This document shows, in pieces, positions 12,415 through 24,535 of a stretch of DNA of 64,000 nucleotides. Within the stretch, counting starts at the first letter, position 1; the number at the start of each line of letters is the position of its first letter. The position numbers were made by a program, and so were the translations under genes. The notes under the pieces are model-generated. The model did not search any database. It saw nothing but the letters and a program-made list of their open reading frames with translations, and was not told the DNA's origin. The stretch is from Diadema setosum (taxonomy: Eukaryota; Echinodermata; Echinoidea; Diadematoida; Diadematidae): the NCBI RefSeq assembly GCF_964275005.1, contig NC_092689.1, positions 12,187,479 to 12,251,478 on the forward strand, written 5' to 3'.

Positions 12415-13612
12415 CTATGGACGGGGGAAAAGGGATCAAAATGTGAATACAATGGGGCAAAACAAGAGCAACTCCATCCAAAAAAAAAAGAGATAAAGCT
12501 AAACCACTCTGATTCAATCTATCTGAGTTTTTCCTTTCGACAAGTTCGGGAGGAAATGAAATGAAAACGGATAAACTTGTCTTGTTTCGAATCAGAAGGT
12601 CGTCTTCTCCTTTGTTCCTGTTAAAGAGTTCACCACTTCGGGCAAACACTCACTGCTTCCACGAACGGTGGTTTTTGGCTAAAATGGAAAAACCACATCA
12701 AGCGGCAGCACAAGAAGATTCAAATAAAAATATATATATATATTTCTTCTTTTTTTCTTTTCTCTATTTTTTTAAAGGTACATTAATCAATCTACGTCCG
12801 CAATATGAGTAAACAACGCTCAAGCAGACAGGATGTTAAACTTTTTTTTATCGTTCTTACGGATCAAGACGATTACATTTCGACAGATAAACATCACAGT
12901 CCTTCGAGCACGACTTCGTACCCACCACATAAATTCTTATGGTTTGTAAGAAATAGCAGCACACATTGTAAAGTTACTTCATAATACCAAGTACATGCGA
13001 CTGATATCTACTTATAGTCAAGATTATATTGCATTGCTATCAAGTGGTTTCAAAGAGGGAAAGAAGCAAATTTACCCCATTCCCCTCGGGAAAACAAACG
13101 AAAAGCTCACTGCCCTAAGAATATTGCTCCTACTCAATCTAGGAGAAAACTAACTGATTTATTGGACAAGTGAAAAAAAAAAACATATCGGAAAAAAAGT
13201 ATTTAATTTGTTCCTCATATGTTTAAGTTCTTTCAACCAATTCAATATACAGATTTACTATTACGTTTTTGCAGTTGCATTGGGTTTGGACTGTGACTCT
13301 ACAGAATCTACTCGTTCAGCTGGAGAACACTCAGTCAATAAATATGGGATTAATATGCACCGCGGATCTAAGTTGATATCAGAAATAACTCAAATTGCAT
13401 CACCATGATATGGATGTTGATTTCTGAAGACTTGTATTCATATCACACGCGTACGATGCAGCTGCATGGCATATAGGTCCTCAAGCGAAGTCTAACACCC
13501 TAAGTTTACGTATCACAGAGCGTAGCAATCGGTTATGGTCCTGCATTCTACATTCTGATTGATCAGTTGTAACTGCCGGGGTTTCTCATTTTTCGTTACC
13601 ACCTGACAGACT

Positions 13613-13682
13613 TTTACAGACAGTATCAGAAAGAGCAGCAACGACAACAACAATAACAGCAACAACAACGACAACAACAAAC
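13613..13682. repeat. (CAA)n-like microsatellite in intron 4
   Basis: AACGACAACAACAATAACAGC and further AAC units within the 1.4-kb intron between exons 4 and 5. Nothing else is recognised in that intron. Confidence 0.85.
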
Positions 13683-13810
13683 TTTGTAACTACAAGCTCT
13701 CCGCAAACACAAATTCCTTATATTCTTTAAGTATCAAGCTGCTCACAAAGGCATGAATGCAGCAAAGAAATGGGTTCCAATTACTTCTGAATTCTACGGA
13801 GGCTACTAAC

Positions 13811-13996
13811 GTTTGATTTTCCTCATCCCGGAAAAGTCCAGTGGGTTCTTTCTATTCCGGCCCGTGACTGAAGACTGGACGAGCACTTTGGTGCCGAAGA
13901 TGCAGTAGCGGGCAAGAGCGATCGCGAGACGGGGAGCTCCGGCGTACGGCATCATCTCGTCCCATCGCGTATCCTGCATCACCATCTCTATGCGAG
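13811..13996 (-). CDS. BEN-gene exon 4: first part of the BEN domain (residues 973-1035)
   Basis: The acceptor has a good pyrimidine tract (TTTCTTCCTCAG) and the donor is AAAC then GTTAGT, both phase 1. The peptide runs from RIEMVMQDTRW through PRLAIALARYCIFGTKVL to SSVTGRNRKNPLDFSGMRKI. The helix with alternating small and hydrophobic residues, the SSVTG turn, the basic loop and the LD motif match the first half of BEN domains. BANP has an equivalent stretch ending in KKQLDPLTIYGIR. The domain is completed in exon 5. Confidence 0.86.
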
Positions 13997-14500
13997 CTGA
14001 GGAAGAAACACAAGACATCGCCTTTGCAGACTCAGGTTTCCAGTGATCTCCGCTCAAAGTCATGAAATGTTAAATCTGTCGGGGTACATTCCCTTTGTAT
14101 TGAAAACTGTGACAATGCTTGATTCCGATCATCGCTCTCTCGTCTGAATTCTTATCTCTTTCATGGCATAATACAGTTGATATCAAGCTTCTGTATTTGT
14201 TATACTCTCTAGGAGACACGGGAAAATACTGATTAAATTGCTACATGAACCTTTACAAATTTGAATTGCCTGTCAATAATGAGTCACTTACATAACATTT
14301 ATCTCCTTTCAATATATGTAGACGCTCACCTCAGGTAAGTGATTGCGTCAGAATATCGGGAATAAGGTGTTTAAAAATGACCGATTCTATTCAGCACAAG
14401 ACATTACATTGGTACGATACAGACAGCAAGTCACAATCTGATAAACTTATGGGACAGTAAGAATAAAAGAAAATTTGGAAGTTGTATCTTAAAGATTTAC

Positions 14501-15173
14501 CCTCTGTCTGACTGTTGCTCGACAGATCTCCGTAGTCCGACAGGTCGTCGTCGAATCTCCCCTTGTCGTCGACCACCATACAGTCGTCCTCTTCAACATG
14601 GCTCGAAGTACTTTTGCCTCCGCCGCTGCGGTACCCGCTACTTCTCGAGTCATCCATCATGGAAGAAACGGACAGCATACGAGCGCCTCTTCCTCCTCCT
14701 CCTGCTCTTCTTCCCCCTTCATCGTCGGCATCCTTCATCCTCGAAGTTTCACCTCCACCTCTCCCACATTTCTCCCTTCCCCCCTCTCTGCCATTACAGC
14801 CCCCTCTGTCGTCACCTCCGCCACCCGACTCCGACCCCGCCCGCTCTCCGGATCCACCTCTTCCGGCCTTGTCCGAGTCCTCTTTACCATCACCTTTCTC
14901 CCCTCCCTCCCCTTCCCCTCCTCCTCCTCCTCTGCCTCCTCCATCTCCGCCTCCCCGATTCCCCGAGGTTCCCCCATCCCCCCTACCGTCGCTGCTGCCG
15001 CTGGGACCCGCAACGCTGTCCTCCTGGAGCCCCGAGTCCACCTCGCTCCCACCCCCTCCTCCAGGATCCGAGGAGACGCTCTGCATCTCGGCCCCGCCCA
15101 TGTAGGGCAGGTGGTCCAGGATGACTTGCAGTTGACCTTCGATGACCTCTAGCCGCTGAGAGATTTCCCCCAT
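14501..15173 (-). CDS. BEN-gene exon 3: coiled coil and Gly-rich stretch (residues 749-973)
   Basis: The acceptor is TACATCCAG before ATG, phase 0. The donor is GAGG then GTAAAT, phase 1. The exon begins MGEISQRLEVIEGQLQVILD, a short amphipathic helix with leucine/isoleucine spacing of a coiled coil. BANP has a comparable RLDSIEAKLQALE helix upstream of its BEN domain. A long glycine-rich low-complexity region built of GGA/GGG-type codons follows (runs such as GGGDGGGRGGGGGEGEGGE), then an acidic Ser-rich tail (FDDDLSDYGDLSSNSQTE). The codon run leaves several long antisense frames open, which are shadows. Residue 973 is split across the next intron. Confidence 0.83.
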
Positions 15174-15632
15174 CTGGATGTAGACAAGACAAACACAAGC
15201 GATTTCGTAATAAACGATAAGGCACAGACACCGACTGTAATTCAAGTGAGCTCTGGACAATTTCCAACATGGCAATCAGCTTTGGTGTTGGCAACAATGA
15301 AATGCGAATATATGAAATCAGATCTATTCCCATCCAGGTAATTTCGGTCATTTGTGCGGTTTCTTGTTATTGTTGTATTTTGCAATATGATCCTGTCTGA
15401 GCACAGATTCGAAAATAGGTCAGGATGATTACTTGGACAATGATGGTATTATTCACAAAACATGCGGTGTATGCAAACATAAATAATCTTTTACATGTCT
15501 TCTAAACGCAAGATAGTGCAAATGCATAAAGAAAAGATATTATTGGAGCAGAAAAAAGGAAATGGACCTTCTTTGTCGTAGGGTAACTTTGGGCTTTTTC
15601 ACAACGTGAAGCTTTGTTTTGGGAAGTCTCAC

Positions 15633-16886
15633 CCATTTTCTGACTTCAGAGTTGCCAGCTCCCTGCTCCTGCTGCCTCGGGGCCCGATTTGAGGCGAAGA
15701 TCCTCTCTGCAAATTCGCCGTACGTTTCCGGTGGATCGATCTCCAGTTCGGGCGACACTTCGTCCGAGCTGAAGTGAGGCGTAGCAACCTGGGCCGCGTC
15801 GTGCGCGACGGCGAAGTGTCTATTCCGCAAATGTCGATTGGGGTGGTTGCCGTAAAATCGTCGGCCACCGCTGCCTACCCCTCCTCCGTAGGCGTGGTGG
15901 TGGATCCCGCGCATGGCCTTACCCATGGCGTGGTGCATGCGCATCATCTTCTGGAGCTTATGATGAGGAATCCCCTGCGGTGCACCAGAACCGCCAGCCG
16001 TCATCCTCTGCACATGGCGCGGCACCCCTCCTGCAACCGGCTGTCGCATGCCGATGAGGTTCCTCTGGTATTTGCTCATAAAAGGTTGTTTAACCCCACC
16101 CCTTCCTGCTGAAAGCGGCAGTCGACGCTGTCCGACGTGGAAGGCCTGTCCGATGTCGTGGGTGAACGCGTGAGATGCAGCTAAACGGCTGGCCATCGTC
16201 GCCGCATTGCACATCTGCGATCGGTGGAGGGTCAGCGGGAAACCGTGCTGACGCATGCCCAGAGGGCCGCCGCCGAATGGTCCTGGCGACATTTGAGGTG
16301 TACCGAGGTGCTTGCCGTAAATGTCTATTCCGCCGCTGCCACCTGAACTGCCGCTCTGCGACGTCATCGTGCTGCTGCTCCGGCCCGATTTCGCCGCGGC
16401 ATCGCCTACGGCGTGCTGGCCACGCGAGGAATGGGAGCCGTGGGAGCCAGCACTGTGAATCGACCCAGCTGACGATCTCCCCAGAGACCCCGGTCGCTTG
16501 GGATGCCCCATGACTTCCGACTCAGAATCCATGTCATCATCTGAGCCGAGCATGACCTGGTCACGTGGGTTAGATAATCGACGCTGAGAGATAGCCCTTG
16601 CTTCCATGATGGCAGCCTCTTCGTCCTCGTTATCTCGTGACCGCTCGATCCACGGTAGCACCACGTTGGAAATTCTTTCACTCCCTCCACATTCGCCTCT
16701 TCTGCCACTGCGACTTCGACGGGAGTCATTAATGTCATCATCATCGTCCTCGTTTTCCGGCGTTTGCTGGCTGGATTCGTGATCGTCACTTGCCTCGTCG
16801 ATCTTTATCTCGTAATCTTCATCGACCACTTCTTTTTTCACACTGGCGACGCTGACTTTGGCTGGTGACTCACTTCTGGGCAAATC
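15633..16886 (-). CDS. BEN-gene exon 2: acidic, Ser- and His-rich linker (residues 331-748)
   Basis: The acceptor is a polypyrimidine-like CGTTTCCAG before GAT, phase 0. The donor is TGG then GTGAGA, a good consensus, also phase 0. The start of the exon is acidic, with VKKE at about residues 346-349, which fits the SUMO-attachment consensus. An Asp/Glu run (EDDDDD), a basic RRSRSGRRG patch and a Ser/Gly-rich region follow. A Met/His/Gly-rich part (around KLQKMMRMHHAMGKAM and RGIHHHAYGGG) and a further acidic segment complete the exon. No folded domain is recognised and the whole exon is probably disordered. The frame stays open past the donor to 15540, so a transcript retaining the intron start would add about 30 residues before a stop. 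Confidence 0.82.
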
Positions 16887-17020
16887 CTGGAAACGAAGAC
16901 CCAGAAAAACAGTGCTGATTTAGTCATATAGTCATATTGTATCATCGATTGTCACATTGTATCATCGAATGTCAATTTAATAGTGCCTAAAAAAAAAAAT
17001 CATTACCATCATCACTATTA

Positions 17021-17060
17021 GTACCATCGTTATTATTGTTATTGTTATTGTTATTGTTAT
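17021..17060. repeat. (ATTGTT)n microsatellite
   Basis: ATTATTGTTATTGTTATTG units, followed by CAGCAGCAG. Confidence 0.9.
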
Positions 17061-17564
17061 CAGCAGCAGCATCATTATGAAAGAATCGGCTACATTGCAA
17101 TAACATGAAATAAGACTGTTACATATTTCGGGACAGTTACAATACCTTTTACGATACTTCCTTTTCCGCCCATAAATCATGAAAGACATTGACCAGTACG
17201 TTTCAGCGGAACATCTTCAAGCTTCGAGATTCAAACCTCTGTTGTACCTGAACATGTAGGTTCGCCAACTTTAACGAAGCAGCAGCCAAACATAATCAGA
17301 TATCTTGATATAGATTTATTGTACCATTCTACATTACGTTCAAGCAGGTTGCAGAAAGTGGTTTTAAATAGTTTTGTTATCATAGATAGTTAAGCGAAAT
17401 TAAGACAGCTATGGAATTTCACAGTTTCCCATGTCTTTACCAAACAGGTGATATTATTCGCAACCACATATTCATATTGGCAGTATTGATAACAATGATA
17501 ATTTGTGGTCTTCTTTATATAAGGTATCCTCTTCAGTGTTGGCACTGTTCTACCAGAGAACCCT

Positions 17565-17729
17565 AACATTAACATTACCCTAGGGTTGCAAGGTACCCAT
17601 TTTTACTCCTGGGTCGAGAGGGACGTGGCGGGTAAAAACACTATGTCCAAGGACGTAAACACTGGACTGGATCCAAACTCGGGTCCTCCGTGTGGGAGTT
17701 AGGAGTCTTATCCACTATGCCACAGAAGT
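17565..17729 (-). mobile_element. tRNA-derived SINE
   Basis: On the minus strand A box TGGCATAGTGG (17722-17712) and B box GAGTTTGGATCC (17680-17669) have tRNA spacing. A body with CTCGACCCAGGAGTAAAAATG and a terminal TAATGTTAATGTTAGGG repeat follows. About 165 bp. Confidence 0.78.
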
Positions 17730-18149
17730 GATGATCGAGGTGATGATAAAATCACCTCACAAGTCTCCCAGTACACAAATATTTACTAAATTTCTTCTGT
17801 TACATCATTGTACCTCTTCAATATATCTGACAACTGCTTGCAGCAGAAACAAATAAATACTTTGTAATGATTGTGCAGTACACAACATAAAAGACATGTC
17901 ATACACACACCGAACACGTTAGATCGCAGCAGGTTCTCTCTACAGCTGGGATACGTACACAGTACATCTGACTGCCTTTGTTGTTAATGCTACCCATGTG
18001 GCATAAGGATTTCCACCAATCACAATTACTGCAATTGTTGTTCCTCATTGCTTAGTTGTGAGACTGTTTCACAATCAGTGAACTCGTTCAGGATTAAACG
18101 GCATTACATTGCCGTCTGCAGCTGACATTATGCTTCACCATTGTGAAAT

Positions 18150-19080
18150 CGTGCCCTGGATGAAATAACTAGGCCCCTGGGAAACAGAGTTAGATGCCTT
18201 GGACAATGAGAAGTAGGAGCCTTAGAAAACAGAACAAGAGTCTTGGAAAGAAGATCTTGATGCCTTGGAAAAAAACCAAAGCCTCGAGGAAAAAAAGAAG
18301 AAGAAAAGAACAAGAGCCTTATAGGAGAAAAGAGTTGGTTCCCTTGCAGTAGAGAGCTAAATGTATTTGAACGGATAATTACAGCCGTCTATAGAGAGAA
18401 TCATAACTTTAGATAAGGAGAGCTACAGACGCTGTGGAATGGAGAATTTAAACATTGAAACACAGAAATACATGATTAAAGACAAAAAATTGAGCCGTGG
18501 AAAAGAAACTATACAGCCATGGCAAATAGATCTATATGCCTGCCTATAAAAGGAAAACTGGAGCTGCGAAAAAGAGACCATAACTTTGATACAGAGGCGA
18601 GATGCCTTGGACGAGGGAAAATAAGGCATGAGCTCAGTGCCTATGAAATAAGAAACTGTGAGCTGTGGATAAGATTATGAGAACCTTTGTACAGAGAGCT
18701 AGATGCGGACCTTCGGAAAGCGAGCTAGACTCCTGGAGAAAAGAGCCAGATTTCTTACCAGATTACTACATAATGTGGAAAAGACAATCAGAACATTTAG
18801 AAGAAAGTTAGATATCTTTGGAAGGAGCATGGACCCTACCACAGGGTCCATGGAAGGAAGGGTAGAGCAACTGTGGAAAAGAGAACTAGAGACTTGGAAA
18901 AGAGAGCTGCATACCTTTGAAGAAAAAATCCCAGCTGTGGAAAGAAGACACAAAGCCTTCAGAAAAAAAAGAGCTTAGATGCTCTTCGAGAGACAGTTAG
19001 ATGCCCTGGGAAACTGCATTAAAGAGAACTATAGAGCCCTGAAAAGAAGAGCTACATGCCTTGGATAAGAAAGCGATGAT
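18150..19080. repeat. Decayed about 30-bp minisatellite
   Basis: Variants of GAGCTAGATGCCTTGGAAAAG recur through some 900 bp (GTTAGATGCCTTGGACAATG, GAGATGCCTTGGACGAGG, GAGAACTAGAGACTTGG, GCTACATGCCTTGGATAAG). Because the unit is close to a multiple of three, an open frame at 18703-18978 reads like a charged coiled coil. No splice context or conserved frame supports a gene. Confidence 0.8.
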
Positions 19081-19084
19081 ACCG

Positions 19085-21278
19085 TCTTTAATGTTCAGTG
19101 TGTCTTTCACGTGCATGCAGTTAGCATATCGCGCGCAGAACAAGGAAGATGAAACCGCTCTCGTCAACATGGACGAAACTGAAAACTTGCGTTGTGAATG
19201 CGATTTGAACAAAAACAGAAACAAGAGATTCCCATGATAAACCTTGCAATACATAAATATGTGCGTGTGTTTGTGTGTGATGTGTATGTGTGTCTTTCTC
19301 TGGTACCTGAAATCTATTACCGGACAGAACGTGAAGTATACATAAAATCAAAAGCGAGAGTTAATTTATAACGGTTATTACAACTTTTTCTTTATACTAG
19401 AAGAATTTTATTTTCGGTCATCATCACCCGATAACAAGATAAATGGTTTCGGTTTCGCACCAAGAGTATGTTTGCAAAAAAACATGTGTAAGATGATAGA
19501 GCGGGGTTTCGCAATTGGACTGCCTTTGCTGTCTTTCTCAGCTTTAAAGGAGTTGTGTGATACTCTGAGAGATTGAAATCTGAAGAAAAAAAAAGTTGGT
19601 CCACATTACAGATGACCGACGTTGATTCCCGTGCGAAGTACAAGAATCTGCAACGCATCTTTGCTACCGTGTCATACATCAGTGTCTTGTTGTTGTTGTT
19701 GTAAATACATAAAAGAGTGTGAGATAGTTTGTCGCTTTCCAACTAGTACAATATTATCAGATACTACTATCTTGCACTCACTTTACAAGATGTGTGGGGG
19801 TTTTTTCTGTGAGACTTATTGCGACTAATCATTACTCCTGTCAGACAACGGAGTGCCAAAAGTTGTCGAGTCCTAGGGAAAAAACAAACAAACACTGAAA
19901 ACCAGTGTCTCTAGTCCTCCGTAACTCTGATGCGTCACATCGGGCAAGTCACGGGGATGATACGAAATAACAACCAATAACCTAATCCTCTCAGGATCGA
20001 TGTATGAAAATACCCTTGACATGTCGTCCATTGTAGCCAACAGTGATAGTGGCAGGCTTAAACGACGCTAAAAAAAAATAGCTTAAAAAAAGGAACAAAA
20101 GAGACAATAAGGAAACTTAAAAAAGGAACAGAAATCAGACAAATGTTGAAGTAAGCGCATGCATGGTCCTTCCCCACGCAGAGTTCTTCGACAGACAGTT
20201 CTAGCAAACGTGTGGTTGTCGGTGTCTGTCAATGTGCACCATCTTCTTTTCTTTCGGTGTCTGTATCGAATACAGAGACCGCATCGAAATAAATGCCTCG
20301 CAAATAGGCAAAAGTGAGAAAGCAGAGTTTTGAATCGAGGGCCCATGTTGCGTCCTCCCACCAAGCATTCAAACCACAAGACCTCGACACCACTTCCTCA
20401 TTATATCTTCTGGAGTGCCCTGTGCGCACTCTCTCGGGCTATGAGAGGGAAAACGCGCGCGCGAGAGAGACAGACCGACAGACAGACCGACTGACAGGGA
20501 CAGAAAGACAAGAGAAAGAAATAGACAAAGAGATAGAAGGAGAGAAGAGGGGCGAAATGCGGCTTTAAATACTGGAAATACCTTCAAAACCAAAGATGGC
20601 TACGTTCGAAACCATAAACTGGCAATGTGATAAGAAATAATAGCAAGTGAGATATGAGATAGCAGTCGTCTCGATGTCATCGAGCCACTTCAAGCTTCTG
20701 CCAGAAACAAGGTCAGGAGGTCTGAACAACTGCGAGCATCTGAATAAAGGCTCCGAAGACACGCAGAAGATGGCTGGATGGCAAGCAGAAACGTTGTAGG
20801 TGTTCCTCTTTTAGTGTGCAGCTTTCAGGAGAGGGACAGAATGCTGTCCCTGATTTCTTGAGGTCAGTTCTCATTTGGAGATGCTCACAGGCATCACAAA
20901 AACTTTCATAGTTTCGGATGCAGCACACATAACAATGTTACAGCCGCCGTGCACGGCCGTATACGAGAAGGGAGTGTTCAAGAGCGAATATAGAAAGGTG
21001 TTAGTATCAGTGCATGCTGTACGCAACATCCGAGGATGCCTGTGTTCTCCCATTTCAAGCTTCCAACTTCCAATCTCCGATTTCATTTTTTCTTTTATTC
21101 AAACTAGCATTCAGCCATCTTTAGCTAAAGGTGAATATCTTGAAGGATAGTAGTCTCTGTCTTTCTGAGAACACATCATTATGGAGAAAAGGGAACGACG
21201 ACAATTATCTCAAAGGATGGAGGGGCACGGATGTGAAATTGCTTGCAATATTGCTGCCACTCTCAAGAACTTCCAGCA
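19085..21278. other. Intron 1 DNA without recognised gene
   Basis: A GAGA/GACA-rich patch at 20455-20555 is the only marked structure. Open frames here show no domain. Confidence 0.5.
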
Positions 21279-21355
21279 GCAACAACATCATAACCCCCAC
21301 CACCACCACCAACAACAACAATAACAACACAACAACAACAACAATACCGAGGTAT
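21279..21355. repeat. (CAA)n/(CCA)n microsatellite
   Basis: CAGCAGCAACAACATC, CACCACCACCAACAACAAC and following AACAAC units. Confidence 0.85.
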
Positions 21356-22075
21356 CTCTAGCAGCTCAAGTCCCCGATTAAGGACATAATCATAATTAAC
21401 TCTCTTCTGTCTTTGGAGTTTAAAAGTAACTCAAACAGCGTATGATTAATGCTCTCGCTGAAATTCATATGAAACAAATTGAAATAGCTCTAGGACTTGG
21501 GAATCTTCACCCAGCAGGACAAGAATCATAATTATCGAGAAAAGGGACAAGAGAGTTCATTGTATTTAAGTGAACAACCGTAAATTAACCACTTATGCGA
21601 TGGTGAACAGTGCAGCCTCTCCTGCGATGTTTCTGATTGTAAACGGAAAGTAATCTCAAGCTAAGAACCACTGTGACGCGAGAATCGAAACCAGCGACGC
21701 CTGGAATAATGTGCATGCTTACAAAAATATACCGCACATGAGAGCGCACTGAGCATAAATCATGTTTTTGCTTCCTCGTTTGTTCATTTTCCCCTGCTGT
21801 CAAAAAAGAAAATAATAATTGCGAAATCGGAATGTTGCAACTGGCAGTTGCACCTTACACCATATCAGTACACCAAGCTTTCTTTGCGCGGTCCCGAGAG
21901 AATCCTGAAAAAAAAAAAACAAAAAAAAAAAACCGGTTGGTTGAAAGAAGAGAAACAAAGACAAAAAAGATCCGGGATGAATGTATATTCGACTGTCATC
22001 ATTTGGTGGCTAGCGAAGCTTTTTTCTATTTTTTTTTATTTCCTCCATAATCCATGAGCTCTATTGTTTATTGAT

Positions 22076-22109
22076 TTTGTGTGTGAGTGTGTGTATGTGT
22101 GTGTGTGAT

Positions 22110-22140
<31 letters not shown>
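22076..22140. repeat. (GT)n microsatellite
   Basis: Interrupted, then pure GT repeats. Confidence 0.93.
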
Positions 22141-22299
22141 CAAGAAAAACAGTGTTTTCCTTCCTGTCCCTGCAGAGAAGTAACAAGTTCATTTATCGTT
22201 TATGGGATAATCAAATGCCATTCTGACTGACTGACTGTCTGTTTGTCTGTCCGTTTTCCTCCTTCGACAAGTCAAAAACAAAAAACAAAACAAAAAATT

Positions 22300-22600
22300 T
22301 CTCACTGACTGCAAAGGAGGCGGGGAACGAGAGCGATGCTCCGAGGGGATTCTCCGCACAGGAATAGAGATTTTAGCTTGGAGGAAGAGACTGTCAAAGT
22401 GAGCTGGTGTGGGATATTGCTCCTGACACTTGGCAGCGCTTTGCATCTTAATCTTTTACGGGGACGCAGGCCGAGATATAGAAGGGGACTCGGCCGGCAA
22501 GTGTGTGTCATCGGCAATGAGACGAAAAGGCGCACGTCTCACTTTCAAATTGAGGCCGCGTTTTCCTCGGGGTATCGGCAGGCCAATTAGTGACTAAACT
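22300..22600. promoter_or_regulatory. GC-richer island in intron 1, candidate enhancer
   Basis: About 300 bp of complex, GC-richer DNA with homeodomain-type CCAATTAGTGACTAAACTAAT at the right side and no repeat character. Chance open frames on both strands show no domain. Candidate only. Confidence 0.3.
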
Positions 22601-23220
22601 AATAGTTTCTTTTAGCTCCTCAATGTTGGCGTTCGCATTGTAGTAAAGGAAAAAAAAAGACACACAAAAAAGATGGATAGCGTAGTATGAGTAGGATTTC
22701 CCCCCTACTGTTGTCAATTCAAATAAATCTGTAAAAATCAAACCATACATTCTGACACCATTATTATTACTTCATCGAAAATGAAACATGGAGCTCGTCT
22801 TCCATAGGTCATTCTCACACCCACGACAATGTGTGAAATGGGAATGTATAATTAAGACAGTTCTTGGCCAGTCTGTCGGGAGGTTATCGGGAAGTTCAGC
22901 TCCAGCATGTTGCTGTCTGAATTTCATCTCCATTATTTTGTTCTTTCATCGCAAATGGAAGGATTTTATTTTTCTTTTGCATCATATGAGTTTGATTTTA
23001 CACATCGCGCTATGCTTTTCTTTCTCCTTCTTCGCCATTCATCGAAGTGACTGTGGTACAAGCGGATTTTTATTTGTTTGTCTGTTTGCTTGCTTGTTTG
23101 TTTTGGGTTGTTGTTGTCTTTGGGGGGTTGTTGTTGTTTTTTAAGCTCGAGAGAGACGCTCGTGGGTCATCATGTCTACACTAAGGTCGACAGTGTGTGC
23201 GTTGTTGAAGAAGATGATCT

Positions 23221-23370
23221 TAGCGAGCTTTTAGATCTGCGCCGCGAACACTGAGACGACGCAGCCTCCCGTGTCGGACAATGGGAACAGCTGTCTCGCG
23301 CATGTGCAGAACACCATTTTTGGCCTACCGATAATTAGCGTCGTCTTAGCGTTCGCGTCGCAGATGCACG
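23221..23370. mobile_element. Short MITE, TAGCGAGCTT family, copy 1
   Basis: TAGCGAGCTTTTAGATCTGCG at the left and GTTCGCGTCGCAGATG at the right are inverted. Middle sequence (GACGACGCAGCCTCCCG) matches the copy at 49134-49268 in inverted form. The right terminus is lost at the SINE boundary. Confidence 0.75.
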
Positions 23371-23382
23371 CGCGGCCCCTCT

Positions 23383-23745
23383 TGGGCGTTGGCTCGGTCG
23401 GTATCACGTCTGCCTCCAGATCCAAAGGACTTGGGTTCGATTCCCGAATCTAACTGAGCAATGTTGTGTGTAACCATACCGCCCCTCTATACAGTAAGAA
23501 GCAAAGCACCCTGTCCCACGGCCAGGACATGCAATGGAGGTCCCGTGCACCTAAAACTAGTAAAAGATCTTGCTTCATCCATTCATTGCAAATAGCAGGG
23601 TGCATAACCCGGTAAAGTGGTCCTGGTGAAGTGGTTTCGCCTTATATCCGACTGGACTCGATGGAATACCAGCTAGAGCGCAGCTGAACGTGGGCTATCC
23701 AGCCAATGAAATTGAAGTTGGATTAAATCAAACACAAAAACACAG
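23383..23745 (+). mobile_element. tRNA-derived SINE
   Basis: A-box-like TGGCTCGGTCGG at 23390-23401 and B box GGGTTCGATTCCC at 23433-23445 have tRNA spacing. The acceptor stem is not restored, and a non-tRNA body of about 290 bp follows. Hence a SINE and not a tRNA gene. It begins where the MITE at 23221-23370 loses its right end. Confidence 0.75.
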
Positions 23746-24199
23746 GTGTTTTAAAATATTTCCTGGCGATATCGATCGATGGTAGGAAAAAAGGATTAAC
23801 CATAATACACCATGGCAGAAGGGCTACGACGGTATCAATTATGTCATGTACGAGCTGGAAGGAGTGTTTCTATGACCAGTATGTTTCGCAAACTCTTGGA
23901 GGGGGGGGGGGGGCGGGCGGGGCACTTTATTCGCAAGTCACGAAACGTCTCGTCTATGGTATGCTCAAGCTCAAAGTAAGTCCATTCCATGCCTATGAGT
24001 TAGCTTTTAAGGGTGAGAACAAACGTACCACTATAGTTAAATCACGACTGAACATAACATACAAAAGTAAGAATACCAAAGTCACTCATGTTGTTGTTTT
24101 AGTCGTAATCTTATGAGAACACTAGTTGAGTTTTTTTTTTCCATATTTGATTACGTCCATTTCTTTATATTTCCCTCACTATAAAATAATCAAATCTAA

Positions 24200-24535
24200 T
24201 GTTATCATATTCCACTGAAAGTTCTATCGAAAATTTCCTTTATCTCGTCTTGTTTTGTAGTTTCATGAAGTCATTATTCGTTATCTTATGTATTTCTGAG
24301 GGTCCCATATCGTACAAGCTTGGCTTTTTAGTGGGACCTTCCATTTCCATTCCCATCCTTGTACCATGCATATGTATATACCTTATAAATGCAAATATGT
24401 TGTTACTCATGATCGCATGTATTTTGTTAATGTACGTTTTTTAAATTACTACAAATATGTTCTGTTAATGCATTGTATATAATTTTCCTTGTTTATTTAA
24501 TGGAAATAAAAATAAAGTTGAAAGTTGTTATCTTT
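24200..24535 (+). mobile_element. LINE 3' end, 5'-truncated
   Basis: GAGGGTCCCATATCGTACAAG, AGTGGGACCTTCC and a terminal GGAAATAAAAATAAAGTTGAAAG are the 3'-UTR boxes and tail of an L2/CR1-type LINE. The left boundary is approximate and no ORF2 remains. Confidence 0.6.

Noticed and set aside
14563-15105. Proline-rich 180-codon frame on the plus strand
   Set aside because: Antisense of the Gly-rich exon 3; no domain, explained by codon bias of the repeat.
15540-15632. Alternative donors closer to 15540 for exon 2
   Set aside because: AAG then GTCCAT breaks the phase with exon 3, and AAA then GTTACC is a weak site; TGG then GTGAGA is stronger and keeps phase.
18703-18978. Charged coiled-coil-like 91-codon frame
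   Set aside because: Translation of a decayed minisatellite; no other exon or conserved frame.
23383-23455. tRNA gene
   Set aside because: A and B boxes present but the acceptor stem does not pair and a long body follows; called as a SINE.
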